Both the position numbers and the translations under genes were made by a program. A stretch of DNA of 64,000 nt from JASSUD01 sp031963045 (GTDB lineage Bacteria > Pseudomonadota > Gammaproteobacteria > Burkholderiales > Burkholderiaceae), in contig JASSUK010000012.1 in assembly GCA_031963045.1 (NCBI GenBank), positions 1 to 64,000 on the forward strand. Reading direction: 5' to 3'. This document shows positions 16,199 through 25,904 of this stretch, piece by piece. Each line of letters opens with the position of its first letter. The stretch's first letter is position 1. Below the pieces are notes generated by a model, which saw only the letters and a program-made list of their open reading frames with translations, was not told where the DNA came from and ran no database searches.

Positions 16199-18801
16199 TA
16201 ACTTGCCTGTACTTCTGTAGAGGGGAGAGGTGCTAGGTGCATGAAAGTGATAGAGATCTGTGCTCCTTGCACTGCCTGCGTATTGCCTATTTCTGGGCTT
16301 TTTGCCAATGAGTTGCCTGCTAGGGTGTGGTGTTCAAAATCTATAGAGGATAGCTCAGGCTGTACACCCGTGCGATTTTGAATATCGATTAGTGCGCCAT
16401 GTTCATCTATGATTTTTTTAACCACCGCAAGCCCTAGGCCTGTGCCTTTTGCTTTGGTGGTTACATAAGGCTCCAAAGCACGTTTTAAAAGCGCCGTTGA
16501 AAACCCCGGGCCGTTATCTGACAGAGTAAGCCGTACAGACAGGTGCTCGGAAGACGGGTTTTGCGTTTCTTTCGCAAAACTATCTTGTTCTATCACGCGA
16601 GTCTGTATCCAAATATGAGGGTCCGTTTGCTCTGTTATTGCATCTAGGGCATTTTGTAGCAGATTATGAATCACTTGACGAAGTTGCGCCGGATCTCCAG
16701 AAATAAGAGGCAGCGGGGCAAGATCAAGATGGAGGATTTTGGCATATTCTTCACTTGCATAAAGGGTGAAGATTTCTGTAATTAAGTCATTGAGATGTAC
16801 GGCTTGTAAAACAGCGGGAGGGGTGCGGGCATAGTCTCGGAAATCATCGACCATCTGCTTCATAGCATCGACTTGGTTTAAGATAATTTCAGTTCCTCTG
16901 TGGAGAGTATTGGCATCTTTCTCATCTAGTTTGGGGGCCAGTTTTCTGTCTAGCTGCTCGATAGAGAGCCGGATTGGCGTGAGAGGATTTTTAATTTCAT
17001 GGGCTAAACGCCTAGCTACTTCTCCCCAGGCTAGTGAGCGTTGTGCTGAGATAAGATCTGAAATGTCATCAAATACCACTACATAGCCTGCAGTTCCTGG
17101 CGTAGATGCATTGATTTCTCTACGTTTGTCTGTCCATCGTGTCAAGCGAGTACCGCGTATCAGTAAGGTAGTAGGGGTGCCATCGTGAGCCAGTGTAATT
17201 TCACATTGCCGCTGCCAATGCGTAGGAGGCAAGGGGAGGGTATGTGTATTGCTAGTCTTGTCAGCGCGATGTTTTTGGGGGCGTCCTTGCTTTTTTAAAT
17301 CCATAAATGCTTGGCGCACAATGGTATTAAACTCTCCAAGATCTTTCATTTCGTGAAGCGGCATAGAGAGGGCTGATTGGAAATTCTGCTGGAAGATGCG
17401 CTCCGCTCCCGGGTTGGCGGTAGTAAGGCGAAACTGATTATCAAAAACTAATACGCCTGCCGTTAAGTTTTGCAGAATATTTTCAAGATAAGCATGCGAG
17501 TCTTCCAATGCCGCTCTATTTTGTTCGGCCGCAAAGCGGGCTTCTGAGAGTTGGCGGGTCATAGCGCTAAATGCCTGCGTTAAAAAGCCCAGCTCATCAT
17601 TGGTTTTTATTTCTCTTTTAGGCGTGTAGTCGCCGCGAATAACTTCCTGCGTGCCTAGTGCCAGTAAAAATAAAGGGCGTGCAAGCTGATTGCCCAGTAC
17701 CACCGCAAGCAATATGGCAATAAAGCTAGCTAAAAAGAGCGCTAGCGTGAGTGTACCGATATACATCTTGCGCAAACCTTGCCGGCTTAACGATTTTTCT
17801 TGGTAATTGCGATATCCCTGCTGCACTTCTTGTGCACGGCGAGCAAGCTCCGGCGCAATGGGCTGAAGAATCTGTAAAAAAGACGTTTTCCCTTCGAGAG
17901 ATATTTCATAGCCAGAAGGAATGACAGTGATAACGCGTACCCACAATGCTCCTTGATCCACTGAAGCAGAACGTGCTTGCGCACGTAATCCAGAGCCTAG
18001 CGTATCAATCTCAGGGTGCATGTCTGACTCTATGGCTGCATATATCTGCTGTGAGCGAGCCTGGCGAAACATGAAAGCGGTTGGGTTTATAGGTTCATTT
18101 TCGAAAAAAGGTAAATTGCCGGTAGAGGACAAAGCGCTTTCTATCGCTTGTGCTTCTACTTTGCCAGAAGTAGAAAACACCGTCGCACTGTATAGCCCAA
18201 GCTGTTCACGTATACGTGAGAGCATGAGAGAGAGAGGTACTTGTGATGTGCGTTTTGCTGCCAATTGGTTGGCCATGGCCCGAGCTTTATGCTGCACATC
18301 TAACAAGGTGTTATCGAGAATGCTTTGCCCAAGATTGAGCCCAGAAACCAAAGCCGTTTCTACATGGTCATCAAACCAAGATTCGATACTACGAGAGACA
18401 AACTGCAAAGAAACCAAGTAGAGGATACTGCCTGGTAGCACACCCACTATGGCGAAAAAAATAGCCAGCTTTGCCAGTAAACGTGCGCCAAATTTACCTT
18501 GATACAGCCGCAGTATGATGGTTCCCACCAAGCCCGCAATAATGGCTAGAAAAATCAGTATGACGATTACATTTACACCATACAAGCTCGTGTAGTAGCG
18601 CTCAAAAAAATCTGTATTAGCACTGGCCATTGCAAGCGCACCGAGCAGTAGTAGTGTTGTCAATACAGCCGCTATACATAGCGTACGTATTATAAAGCGC
18701 TTAGATTGGTTCCAAAAATGACTAGGCGTGCGAACCTGATGCCAGCCAGTAGCGTGATGATGACCGCGGGTATCGGGAGCGTGTTTAGCGTCAGCGGGCA
18801 T
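16198..18801 (-). CDS. ntrY: NtrY-type membrane sensor histidine kinase
   Basis: An 867-residue kinase. Three hydrophobic helices occur before residue 140, a periplasmic part follows, and another helix near 350-372 precedes a HAMP segment. A PAS region lies at about 440-560. The kinase core shows the H-box (ARRLAHEIKNPLTPIRLS, phospho-accepting His), N-box (QVIHNLLQNALDAI), G1 (LSDNGPGF) and G2 (KGTGLGLAVVKKI). The family links nitrogen or redox status, or the cell envelope, to gene expression; the signal is not evident here. Its start overlaps the end of the DUF4390 gene by 11 bases. The order rsmB-DUF4390-ntrY-ntrX is characteristic of betaproteobacteria. Confidence 0.9.
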   Translation of the reverse strand: MPADAKHAPDTRGHHHATGWHQVRTPSHFWNQSKRFIIRTLCIAAVLTTLLLLGALAMASANTDFFERYYTSLYGVNVIVILIFLAIIAGLVGTIILRLYQGKFGARLLAKLAIFFAIVGVLPGSILYLVSLQFVSRSIESWFDDHVETALVSGLNLGQSILDNTLLDVQHKARAMANQLAAKRTSQVPLSLMLSRIREQLGLYSATVFSTSGKVEAQAIESALSSTGNLPFFENEPINPTAFMFRQARSQQIYAAIESDMHPEIDTLGSGLRAQARSASVDQGALWVRVITVIPSGYEISLEGKTSFLQILQPIAPELARRAQEVQQGYRNYQEKSLSRQGLRKMYIGTLTLALFLASFIAILLAVVLGNQLARPLFLLALGTQEVIRGDYTPKREIKTNDELGFLTQAFSAMTRQLSEARFAAEQNRAALEDSHAYLENILQNLTAGVLVFDNQFRLTTANPGAERIFQQNFQSALSMPLHEMKDLGEFNTIVRQAFMDLKKQGRPQKHRADKTSNTHTLPLPPTHWQRQCEITLAHDGTPTTLLIRGTRLTRWTDKRREINASTPGTAGYVVVFDDISDLISAQRSLAWGEVARRLAHEIKNPLTPIRLSIEQLDRKLAPKLDEKDANTLHRGTEIILNQVDAMKQMVDDFRDYARTPPAVLQAVHLNDLITEIFTLYASEEYAKILHLDLAPLPLISGDPAQLRQVIHNLLQNALDAITEQTDPHIWIQTRVIEQDSFAKETQNPSSEHLSVRLTLSDNGPGFSTALLKRALEPYVTTKAKGTGLGLAVVKKIIDEHGALIDIQNRTGVQPELSSIDFEHHTLAGNSLAKSPEIGNTQAVQGAQISITFMHLAPLPSTEVQAS

Positions 18802-19375
18802 ACGAGGGAGCGATAAAGGTGAAATACATCCAGTCTGAGGACAAATTCCAATCTCGATTATTTATTGCATCAATCTGAAAGGGTTTGGGCATGAGTGCCG
18901 TATTTAGGCGCATGCGTAACGAGGCGGTATAGGGTTGATCCGTTTTCACTCGATTTTGAGGAATAACGCGCCATGCGCTTAGATGCCTGAGTGCAGATAA
19001 AGCATCCTCAAGCGTTGCAAAGCGTAGCTGTAACCCACCGCTTGAGAGTCGGTATTCGCGTGTTAAAGGTTGAAAGGAGAGGCGCCTAGTGCGAGAGAGC
19101 GTGAGCGTTCGCTCATCAAACCAATACCAGCGCGAACGCGTCAATTTAAAATCGGTTGTGAAATACAGTGCAATCCCTTTTTGCAGCGCTTCTTCGAGTG
19201 TACCTTTGACTTCAAATGTAAATTGGGCATTTAGCCCCCATCCCCCATGACTATCTGCTTCTAAAGACGCTTGCTCAATATATATGGAGTCAGCATATGC
19301 CAATGGTATATGCCCTAAAAGGGTCATACATAGCAGGGTAAACACCATAATTATGCGGTGTATACCCTGCATCAT
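18791..19375 (-). CDS. DUF4390 family exported protein
   Basis: The frame is open from 19504, but the segment from Met44 (19375) begins a clear signal peptide (MMQGIHRIIMVFTLLCMTLLGH..AYA), so I take that start; no strong ribosome-binding site is visible, and coupling with rsmB is possible if the upstream start is used. The mature protein of about 165 residues has alternating beta-strand sequence and matches DUF4390, a periplasmic family found next to ntrY in betaproteobacteria. Its function is unknown; genomic linkage suggests a role in sensing by NtrY. Confidence 0.8.
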   Translation of the reverse strand: MMQGIHRIIMVFTLLCMTLLGHIPLAYADSIYIEQASLEADSHGGWGLNAQFTFEVKGTLEEALQKGIALYFTTDFKLTRSRWYWFDERTLTLSRTRRLSFQPLTREYRLSSGGLQLRFATLEDALSALRHLSAWRVIPQNRVKTDQPYTASLRMRLNTALMPKPFQIDAINNRDWNLSSDWMYFTFIAPSYAR

Positions 19376-19460
19376 GACCAAAATGGTGGCCCTTTTCCTC
19401 GTGAGGATAACGCGCTCAACGCAGCTTTTAGGAGACCGACTGCCTAAGCAGGCAGTTGCC

Positions 19461-20942
19461 TCACTGTTTTTCGAAAAGTGCATAAAAGAACCCATCGTGG
19501 TCACAGAGAGGCGGAAGTGCTAAGGCTAGGTTATTTGAAGCAGAGCCGTCTGCAGGTATGCCATCTCCTGTGCGTCGTTGACGGAAAACAGCAGGATCCG
19601 CGCGAGTAGGCAAGAGCTGCCCGGGCGCCTCTAACCGTATCGCATCGGAATAGTTTGCACAGAACCATTGTGCTTGCTGCTCTCCTTCTTCAGGAAAAAT
19701 GGAGCACGTGACGTACAAAAGTCGTCCGCCCGTTTTTAATAAAGGCCAAAGCGATCCCAAGATGCGGCGCTGTTGTATCACTAAGGCAGGAATATCGGCT
19801 GGCCGTTTAAGCCAGCGAATATCAGGGTGGCGCCTTACTATGCCCGAACCTGAACAGGGTACATCTGCCAAAATTCGATCGAAAGGGAGTTTGTCCCACC
19901 ATGCATTCGGGCGACCTGCATCGCCGACTCGGATACGGGCACTATTTTCCAGCCCTAACCGCTTAAGATTTTCCTGTACCAGTGCTAGCCGTTGCTTGTC
20001 TGTATCTAACGCGAAAAGTGAGAGATCTGCTAGCTCAGCTAAATGACTGGTTTTCCCCCCCGGCGCTGCGCAGGCATCGAGTACACGCATGCCAGGTTGC
20101 GCATCTAGTAAAGGAGCTGCGTATTGCGCTCCCGCATCTTGTACGGAAAAGTGCCCTTCTGAAAAACCGGGAAGCTTGTCAACGGGTACCGCTTGAAAAA
20201 TAAGGACCGCTTGAGGATGACAAGGGCTATCTGGTTGTGTGTTTTGTGCCAGTGTGCAAGCTGCAATCCCAGCCTCTCGTAGACGTTCTAAATAATCTTT
20301 TACACAGGTTAGCCGGGTATTCACCCTCAATACCAGTGGTGCTTGCGTATTACCCGCTTCTAGAATGGCAGACCAAGTTTTTTGCTCGGGCCAAGCAGCC
20401 TGAACCGCTTTAATCCACCACAGTGGATAGTTCCAGCGCGCAGTAGGTTCGGTGAATGCGGATTCTAGATATCGATCGGGCTCGCGCAAAAACGTACGCA
20501 GTACCCCATTCACAAAGCCTTTTGCAAAAGCGGTGTCCGAGCGGGCTGCCGCCGCTTGAACGGTCTGATCTACCACTGTAAAAGGCGTATAAGCGGCATA
20601 CTCTTTTTGCTCGATAAGCAGAGCCAGAGCGCAGGTAAGCAGATTGGCAAGATGGGGAAGAGGGCGTTTATGGGCTAATAAGTCTAGTAGTGCATCTGCA
20701 CAGCCTAAAGCGCGCAGGGTGCGATAGGCAATATCCTGAATGGCTCCACGTACGCCGGGGTCGTTGCAAAGAGGATGGGTATTAAAAAACACTTTGAGCG
20801 CGGCAGGCAGAGCCTGGCCTGTGCGTACTGCTTCAAGTACACAAGCAGCGCCTTCCAACGCGAAAGCTAGCGAAGTAGGAAGGAGGGGCTTTTGCGCATC
20901 TTGAGCGCGTTTGTGGCGTGGTCGGGTGTGGGTGGCAGGCAT
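19461..20942 (-). CDS. rsmB: 16S rRNA (cytosine-967-C5)-methyltransferase RsmB
   Basis: Methylates C967 of 16S rRNA using S-adenosylmethionine. With the start at Met37 of the open frame (20942) the protein has 493 residues; the preceding 36 codons are unlike the family and are omitted. The N-terminal 150 residues are the NusB-like RNA-binding domain, then the methyltransferase core: DACAAPGGKTSHLAELA (SAM motif), DVPCSGSGIVRRHPDI and the catalytic TCSIFPEEGE. It is probably the first gene of the operon with DUF4390-ntrY-ntrX. Confidence 0.93.
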   Translation of the reverse strand: MPATHTRPRHKRAQDAQKPLLPTSLAFALEGAACVLEAVRTGQALPAALKVFFNTHPLCNDPGVRGAIQDIAYRTLRALGCADALLDLLAHKRPLPHLANLLTCALALLIEQKEYAAYTPFTVVDQTVQAAAARSDTAFAKGFVNGVLRTFLREPDRYLESAFTEPTARWNYPLWWIKAVQAAWPEQKTWSAILEAGNTQAPLVLRVNTRLTCVKDYLERLREAGIAACTLAQNTQPDSPCHPQAVLIFQAVPVDKLPGFSEGHFSVQDAGAQYAAPLLDAQPGMRVLDACAAPGGKTSHLAELADLSLFALDTDKQRLALVQENLKRLGLENSARIRVGDAGRPNAWWDKLPFDRILADVPCSGSGIVRRHPDIRWLKRPADIPALVIQQRRILGSLWPLLKTGGRLLYVTCSIFPEEGEQQAQWFCANYSDAIRLEAPGQLLPTRADPAVFRQRRTGDGIPADGSASNNLALALPPLCDHDGFFYALFEKQ

Positions 20943-21118
20943 CAGAAATAAAAAAGCAGTGGCGCCCGGATAGGGCGCCCAACGAAAGAATAGGTGCAAA
21001 CACCGGCTTTGAAGAGGCAGCCACGCTCTTTGACTTAGAGCCTGTTTCAAGCCTTCAAAAAGGCAGTGATTGCTGCATTTAAGCGTGCAATGATACTTGG
21101 GAGGAATATATATGCGCT

Positions 21119-22000
21119 TTAAATGCGTTGAGATTGCTCCTGGTGCGCCATATCTAAAAGGCGGTCAACACGCTCTTGTGTTGCAGGGTGGGTTGAAAAA
21201 AGTTGTGCCAAAGAGGCGCCTGATAGCGGGTTCATAATCATCATTTGAGCGGTTTCAGGGTGAGCCTGTGCGGTAGCAAAGCCGCTGTTGTGGCGTGCAC
21301 CATGAATATACCCCTCTATTTTTTGCAAGGCCATGGCTAATGCTTCTGGGTCACCCGAGATCAGCGCTCCACCACGGTCTGCTTCGAACTCGCGTGCACG
21401 TGAGATAGCCATTTGAATAAGGCCTGCGGCTACGGGCGCTAAAATAGCCACCGCCATACCCGCAAGAGGGTTGACAGGTCGCCCTTCTTCGTCGCGCCCT
21501 CCAAAAAACACAGCAAAATTAGCCAATGCTGAAATAGCCCCAGCTAGCGTAGCGGAAATCGTTGAGATCAGAATATCACGGTGTTGAATATGGGTAAGCT
21601 CATGGGCCATTACTCCTCGCAACTCACGCTCAGATAGCATGTGCAAGATACCGGTGGTAGCGGCTACTGCCGCATGCTCAGGATTTCTCCCCGTTGCAAA
21701 AGCATTGGGAGCCGCTTCATCAATCAGGTAGACGCGGGGCATGGGTAAGTTTGCACGCACGGCTAACTCTTGCACCATGGCATAAAAGCGCGGCGCACTT
21801 TGCGCATCAACTTCTTTCGCCTGATACATACGCAATACCATTTTGTCGGAAAACCAGTAGGCGAAAAAATTCATCGCCATCGCAAACCCAAGCGCCAAGA
21901 TCATACCTTGGCGCCCTCCGATCATGGACCCGATGACTAGAAATAAAGAGGTAATAGCAGCCATTAAGACCGCTGTTTTAAACCAGTTGAACATATTCAT
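21119..22000 (-). CDS. htpX: Membrane zinc metalloprotease HtpX
   Basis: An inner-membrane heat-shock protease that removes damaged membrane proteins together with FtsH. Length of 293 residues is normal. Two N-terminal hydrophobic helices (about 9-28 and 33-50) precede the active site HELTH (133-137) with its third zinc ligand in REFEADRGG. Two more hydrophobic helices lie between them (about 150-200). A second ATG at 21994 is equally possible as start. It follows fmt in the same direction with a 92-base gap. Confidence 0.95.
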   Translation of the reverse strand: MNMFNWFKTAVLMAAITSLFLVIGSMIGGRQGMILALGFAMAMNFFAYWFSDKMVLRMYQAKEVDAQSAPRFYAMVQELAVRANLPMPRVYLIDEAAPNAFATGRNPEHAAVAATTGILHMLSERELRGVMAHELTHIQHRDILISTISATLAGAISALANFAVFFGGRDEEGRPVNPLAGMAVAILAPVAAGLIQMAISRAREFEADRGGALISGDPEALAMALQKIEGYIHGARHNSGFATAQAHPETAQMMIMNPLSGASLAQLFSTHPATQERVDRLLDMAHQEQSQRI

Positions 22001-22092
22001 CCACTCACATTAATTTTTAGAAATACCGATTAGAGCTTCTCTGAACAAGATACCAAACCAATAAAAATGTTTTGGGAATATGGGGCTGATTT

Positions 22093-23157
22093 CTACAAAG
22101 GCAAGACAAAGCGCTGTCCAACAGATAAAGAAAACCCTCCTAAAAATTCACGCACAGGTAATTTTTTCCCGCCTGGTTTTTGGCATACCGTAACACAGAG
22201 CACCCCTGTGCCACAGGCCACCCATATACCTTCTGAAGAAATTTTGAGTAAGGTGCCAGGCAAAGCTTCTGGTAAAGGTACTGATTCGCTTGATTGCTCA
22301 GGTAAAGCAAAAGCCTGCACCAATTTCAGCAGCGTACCTGGGCCTTCCAGCACAGTTTTGCACCCTGGGCTCGGGTCAAAGGCACGTATTTGACGCGCGA
22401 GTGCTTCGGCGGGGCGTTGCCAGTCTAAAAAAGCATCTTCAGGTTTTATTTTAGAAGCGTAGTTAATGCCCTCAGCGGGTTGTGGCACACCACTAAGCGC
22501 ACCATCGCGCTCTAAAATATGTAAGGTCAATACAATTTGCGTAGCTGCGCAAGAAGCTAACTTATCATGCAAGCTAGCTGCATTATCTGTGGGGTCTATG
22601 GATACAGGAGTTCGCATGATCATAGGGCCGGTGTCTAACCCCGCTTCCATCTGCATGATCGTGATGCCGGTTTCTCTATCACCTGCTTCAATCGCGCGTT
22701 GTATAGGTGCCGCGCCTCGCCAGCGAGGTAATAAAGAGGCATGTAAATTAATGCATCCATAGCGTGGCATGTTTAAGACAGAAACAGGTAATAGTAGGCC
22801 GTAAGCGGCTACTACCATCACATCACACGCATAGGCGCTTAATTGTTCAAGCGCATATTCCGCACTATCTTGAGAATCTGGCGAGCGTGCATTCTGATTG
22901 GGTGTAGCCAAAGCAGCAGAGCTAGATAAAGGGCGTAAAGAAACCGGTTGCAATACTTTTAAACCATGCTCTAGCGCAAAGCGCTTCACAGGGCTGGCAG
23001 TCAGCTTTAAATGACGTCCTGCAGGTCTATCAGGCTGCGTAAGTACTAGCGGGATGGTAAAACCTGCCGCATGGATTGCTTCGAGCGCCGTGGCCGCAAA
23101 ATCAGGAGTCCCCGCAAATGCAACACGCAGACTGGAGTCAGAGTGTGCGGTGTTCAT
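22093..23157 (-). CDS. fmt: Methionyl-tRNA formyltransferase
   Basis: Formylates the initiator Met-tRNA using 10-formyltetrahydrofolate. The N-terminal domain shows the hydrolase-like fold with AFAGTPDFAA, SLLPRWRGAAPIQRA and the catalytic Asp in MEAGLDTGPM. The C-terminal OB-fold is present. 354 residues is longer than the usual 310-320 because of a Ser/Ala/Asn insertion around residues 75-100 (SSSAALATPNQNARSPDSQ). Its start overlaps the def stop by four bases, so the two are translationally coupled. Confidence 0.95.
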   Translation of the reverse strand: MNTAHSDSSLRVAFAGTPDFAATALEAIHAAGFTIPLVLTQPDRPAGRHLKLTASPVKRFALEHGLKVLQPVSLRPLSSSAALATPNQNARSPDSQDSAEYALEQLSAYACDVMVVAAYGLLLPVSVLNMPRYGCINLHASLLPRWRGAAPIQRAIEAGDRETGITIMQMEAGLDTGPMIMRTPVSIDPTDNAASLHDKLASCAATQIVLTLHILERDGALSGVPQPAEGINYASKIKPEDAFLDWQRPAEALARQIRAFDPSPGCKTVLEGPGTLLKLVQAFALPEQSSESVPLPEALPGTLLKISSEGIWVACGTGVLCVTVCQKPGGKKLPVREFLGGFSLSVGQRFVLPL

Positions 23158-23687
23158 GCATCTAATTCCATATGGCGATCCTTGGCTTGCTCAGAGGCAT
23201 GTTTACGGACTTTAGTTTTGATTCGAGTTCGTTTTAACGGCGATAAATATTCAATAAACACCTTACCCTGCAAATGATCCAGCTCATGTTGAATGCACAC
23301 CGCTAATAAACCACTTGCTTTAAGCTCAAAAGACTCCCCTTCTAAGTTAAGCGCGCGTACGGTTACTTCTTCCGCTCGTTCTACTTTGTCATAAATCTCA
23401 GGCACCGATAAACAACCCTCTTCACTAAAACGTTTTTGATCACTAGACCACACAATTTCAGGGTTGATGAGTACGTGTAGCGTATCGCGGGTTTCTGAAA
23501 CATCAATAACCACCAGGCGCTCATGGACATTGACTTGTGTAGCAGCTAGCCCTACACCAGGCGCGTCATACATAGTTTCTGCCATATCCATTGCAAGTTG
23601 ACGAATACGCGCATCGATAGCAAGTACGGGCTTGGCAACCTTATGCAGCCGTGGATCGGGGTAGGTGAGAATTGGTAATAAGGCCAT
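23154..23687 (-). CDS. def: Peptide deformylase
   Basis: Removes the formyl group from nascent proteins. All three motifs are present in 177 residues: GVGLAATQV, EEGCLSVPE and QHELDHLQG (the metal ligands are the Cys and the two His). A gap of 216 bases separates it from divergently transcribed dprA, so promoters for both operons should lie there. Confidence 0.96.
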   Translation of the reverse strand: MALLPILTYPDPRLHKVAKPVLAIDARIRQLAMDMAETMYDAPGVGLAATQVNVHERLVVIDVSETRDTLHVLINPEIVWSSDQKRFSEEGCLSVPEIYDKVERAEEVTVRALNLEGESFELKASGLLAVCIQHELDHLQGKVFIEYLSPLKRTRIKTKVRKHASEQAKDRHMELDA

Positions 23688-23903
23688 AAAATAATATCCA
23701 TTCAGTTCTAAAGGGCGTGACTATAACGAATGGCTAGCTTGTTATAAAAACAGGTTTGGGCACAATGGCAAGAAAGCTTCTTTTTAACTAGGGCGACTAC
23801 GCAAAAGTGTTGTGGTCTGCAACGCATCTTTGGGTAGCGCTATTTAAATAAAAGAATCATTTTTCTTTCATCATAATCTATCTCTATGCAAGTGCGAATC
23901 TAG

Positions 23904-25190
23904 ATGCAAACACTTCCCTTGAGTGCGCGTGAAATTACAGCTTGGGTACGCTTAACAAGCATACAAGGGCTAGGGTTTGCGAGAGTGCGTGATTTACTGA
24001 CTGCCTTTGGACTGCCCGAGGTGATTTTTGAAACGCCCAGAGCAGCGCTAGCGGATGTGGTGGGGGATAAGCTGGCCCGTTGCCTTTTGCACTCTAGTGC
24101 AGAGGAGCAAGAGAGGCAAAAAACGCAGGTTCGTGCAATCCTTCACTGGATTTCATTGCCCGCGCATCATTGGGTGACGCTCAGTGATCCTGCCTACCCT
24201 CCCTCTTTATATAGCTTGGCCGATCCGCCTGCTGCAATATATGTAGAAGGTAATTTAACTTTTTTACATACACCTGCCGTAGCCATTGTCGGTAGCCGAC
24301 ATGCAACGGCACAAGGCTTGGCCCATGCAGAGCAATTTGGGCATGCTTTGTCTTCTAGCGGGGTGAGTGTAATTTCAGGCTTAGCATTAGGGATTGATGG
24401 TGCTGCGCATTGCGGGGCGTTGTCGTGCATGGTGCAGTCCGGCGAAAAGCACTCTAATGAAGATAATGGGCGAATGCAAGCGCCGTGGGGCAGCACGGTT
24501 GCCGTAATGGGTACTGGTATCGACCAGATATACCCCACACGCCACCAAGCACTTGCACAGCGCATTGGTATACATGGAGCCTTAATTTCTGAATACCCTT
24601 TAGGTACACCAGCTCGTGCGCACAATTTCCCCAGGCGTAATCGGCTTATAGCTGCGCTTAGTCAGGCTGTGTTAGTGGTAGAGGCGGCTACACAATCCGG
24701 CTCACTGATTACTGCTAGGCTTGCTGCTGAACTAGGGCGAGACGTGTTAGCTATGCCTGGCTCCATACATTCGCCTGTCTCTAAAGGCTGCCACCGGTTG
24801 ATTAAAGAAGGGGCAAAGTTAGTCGAGACGATTGACGATATTATGGAAGAATTAAAGATTACTTCGGTCGCATACGAAGTAGACGCACGTGAGCAATACG
24901 CAAATACCTCAGCAGAGCTCCTTACTAAAGTGAAGACATCTCCTCCTGCAACAAAGAGTGCGGAGCAGGGCAAATCATTACGGTTGCAAAGCAAACAAAG
25001 CAAGCTTGCATCCTTAGACGCTCCTTCACGTTCTATATTAGAGGCATTGGGATATGACCCTGCTGCGCTAGACTTACTTGCAGAACGAACCCATTTATCG
25101 AGCGCTGCGCTGCAAGCCACATTATTGCAATTAGAACTCCAAGGATGGGTGCATACCTTGCCTGATGGCCGTGTGAGTAGAAGTGTTTGA
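23904..25190 (+). CDS. dprA: DNA-processing protein DprA
   Basis: Binds incoming single-stranded DNA and loads RecA during natural transformation. 428 residues: an N-terminal helical domain, a Rossmann-like core with AIVGSRHATAQG, VISGLALGIDGAAH, VAVMGTGIDQIYP, EYPLGTPARAHNFPRRNR and SGSLITARLAAELGR, and a C-terminal winged-helix segment (about 370-428). A linker of some 50 residues before the winged helix is Lys/Ser/Gln-rich. The gene looks intact; no other competence gene is in the window. Confidence 0.94.
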   Translation: MQTLPLSAREITAWVRLTSIQGLGFARVRDLLTAFGLPEVIFETPRAALADVVGDKLARCLLHSSAEEQERQKTQVRAILHWISLPAHHWVTLSDPAYPPSLYSLADPPAAIYVEGNLTFLHTPAVAIVGSRHATAQGLAHAEQFGHALSSSGVSVISGLALGIDGAAHCGALSCMVQSGEKHSNEDNGRMQAPWGSTVAVMGTGIDQIYPTRHQALAQRIGIHGALISEYPLGTPARAHNFPRRNRLIAALSQAVLVVEAATQSGSLITARLAAELGRDVLAMPGSIHSPVSKGCHRLIKEGAKLVETIDDIMEELKITSVAYEVDAREQYANTSAELLTKVKTSPPATKSAEQGKSLRLQSKQSKLASLDAPSRSILEALGYDPAALDLLAERTHLSSAALQATLLQLELQGWVHTLPDGRVSRSV

Positions 25191-25221
25191 GGTAAGCACG
25201 ACACCAGCCTTGTACTTTTGC

Positions 25222-25370
25222 AGCAGGCGCATGTTGGGGTTAAGCACGAACCCCAACATGCGCACCACCGACTTGTAATCTTTGCTTTTAGAGCATTTTT
25301 AAACGGGTCTTCAAGAGGCAATGGTGCGGTATTGAAGCGCCTTGCTCACTCCAACCTACCTTTCATTTTT
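25222..25370. repeat. R1 element, degenerate
   Basis: GCATGTTGGGGTT and AACCCCAACATGC occur close together (25228-25263), then the R1 centre (ACCGACTTGTAATCTTTGC) and a right-arm remnant CTCACTCCAACCTACC. The order suggests two overlapping or rearranged R1 copies between dprA and the thioredoxin-like gene. Confidence 0.6.
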
Positions 25371-25384
25371 TTCTATAAATCAAG

Positions 25385-25774
25385 ATGCCTGCACTTATTC
25401 CAGAAACACAGAGCCATGAGATTGCTAAACGTTTGAACGACCCAGAGGTGCTTTGTGTGGTGTGTTTATGTGCTGCTTGGTGTTCAGCCTGCACACGCTA
25501 TCGTGCCATTTTTGATGCGCTGGCTGATGCACACCCAAACGCATGCTTTGTTTGGCTAGATGTCGAAGTGCATGCGGATGCACTTGAAGAGTTGGACATT
25601 GACAATTTTCCGACCCTATTGCTAGAAGACACAAAAGGCCCCCGTTTTTTTGGCCCAGTCTTGCCTTATTCGCTAGTAGTGGAGCAGCTTCTTTTGCATG
25701 GGAGAGATTTGCCTTATTTAAGTGACACATTCTCACTACGTGAAAAACTATGCGTGCAAACCTTGCGTATTTAA
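25385..25774 (+). CDS. Thioredoxin-like protein
   Basis: A 129-residue protein with a thioredoxin fold: a CxxC site in AAWCSACTRYRAIF (about residues 31-44), a strand VWLDVEVHAD, and the cis-Pro region DIDNFPTLLL. There is no signal peptide, so it should be cytoplasmic. The active site CSAC differs from the CGPC of thioredoxin. Its place just after dprA, as I recall it from Burkholderiales, supports orthology with an uncharacterised thioredoxin-family protein. Substrate unknown. Confidence 0.8.
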   Translation: MPALIPETQSHEIAKRLNDPEVLCVVCLCAAWCSACTRYRAIFDALADAHPNACFVWLDVEVHADALEELDIDNFPTLLLEDTKGPRFFGPVLPYSLVVEQLLLHGRDLPYLSDTFSLREKLCVQTLRI

Positions 25775-25904
25775 ATTATTTTTCTTAACCCCACTCCAAA
25801 ATTGGCCTATTCAAAAGTAGTAGAAAAATTTGGCACAATTTTCATAAGGAAAAAGAAGTTATGCCGTGAAGAAATTGCGCTACATTGAAGAGGAAATGCA
25901 TTGT

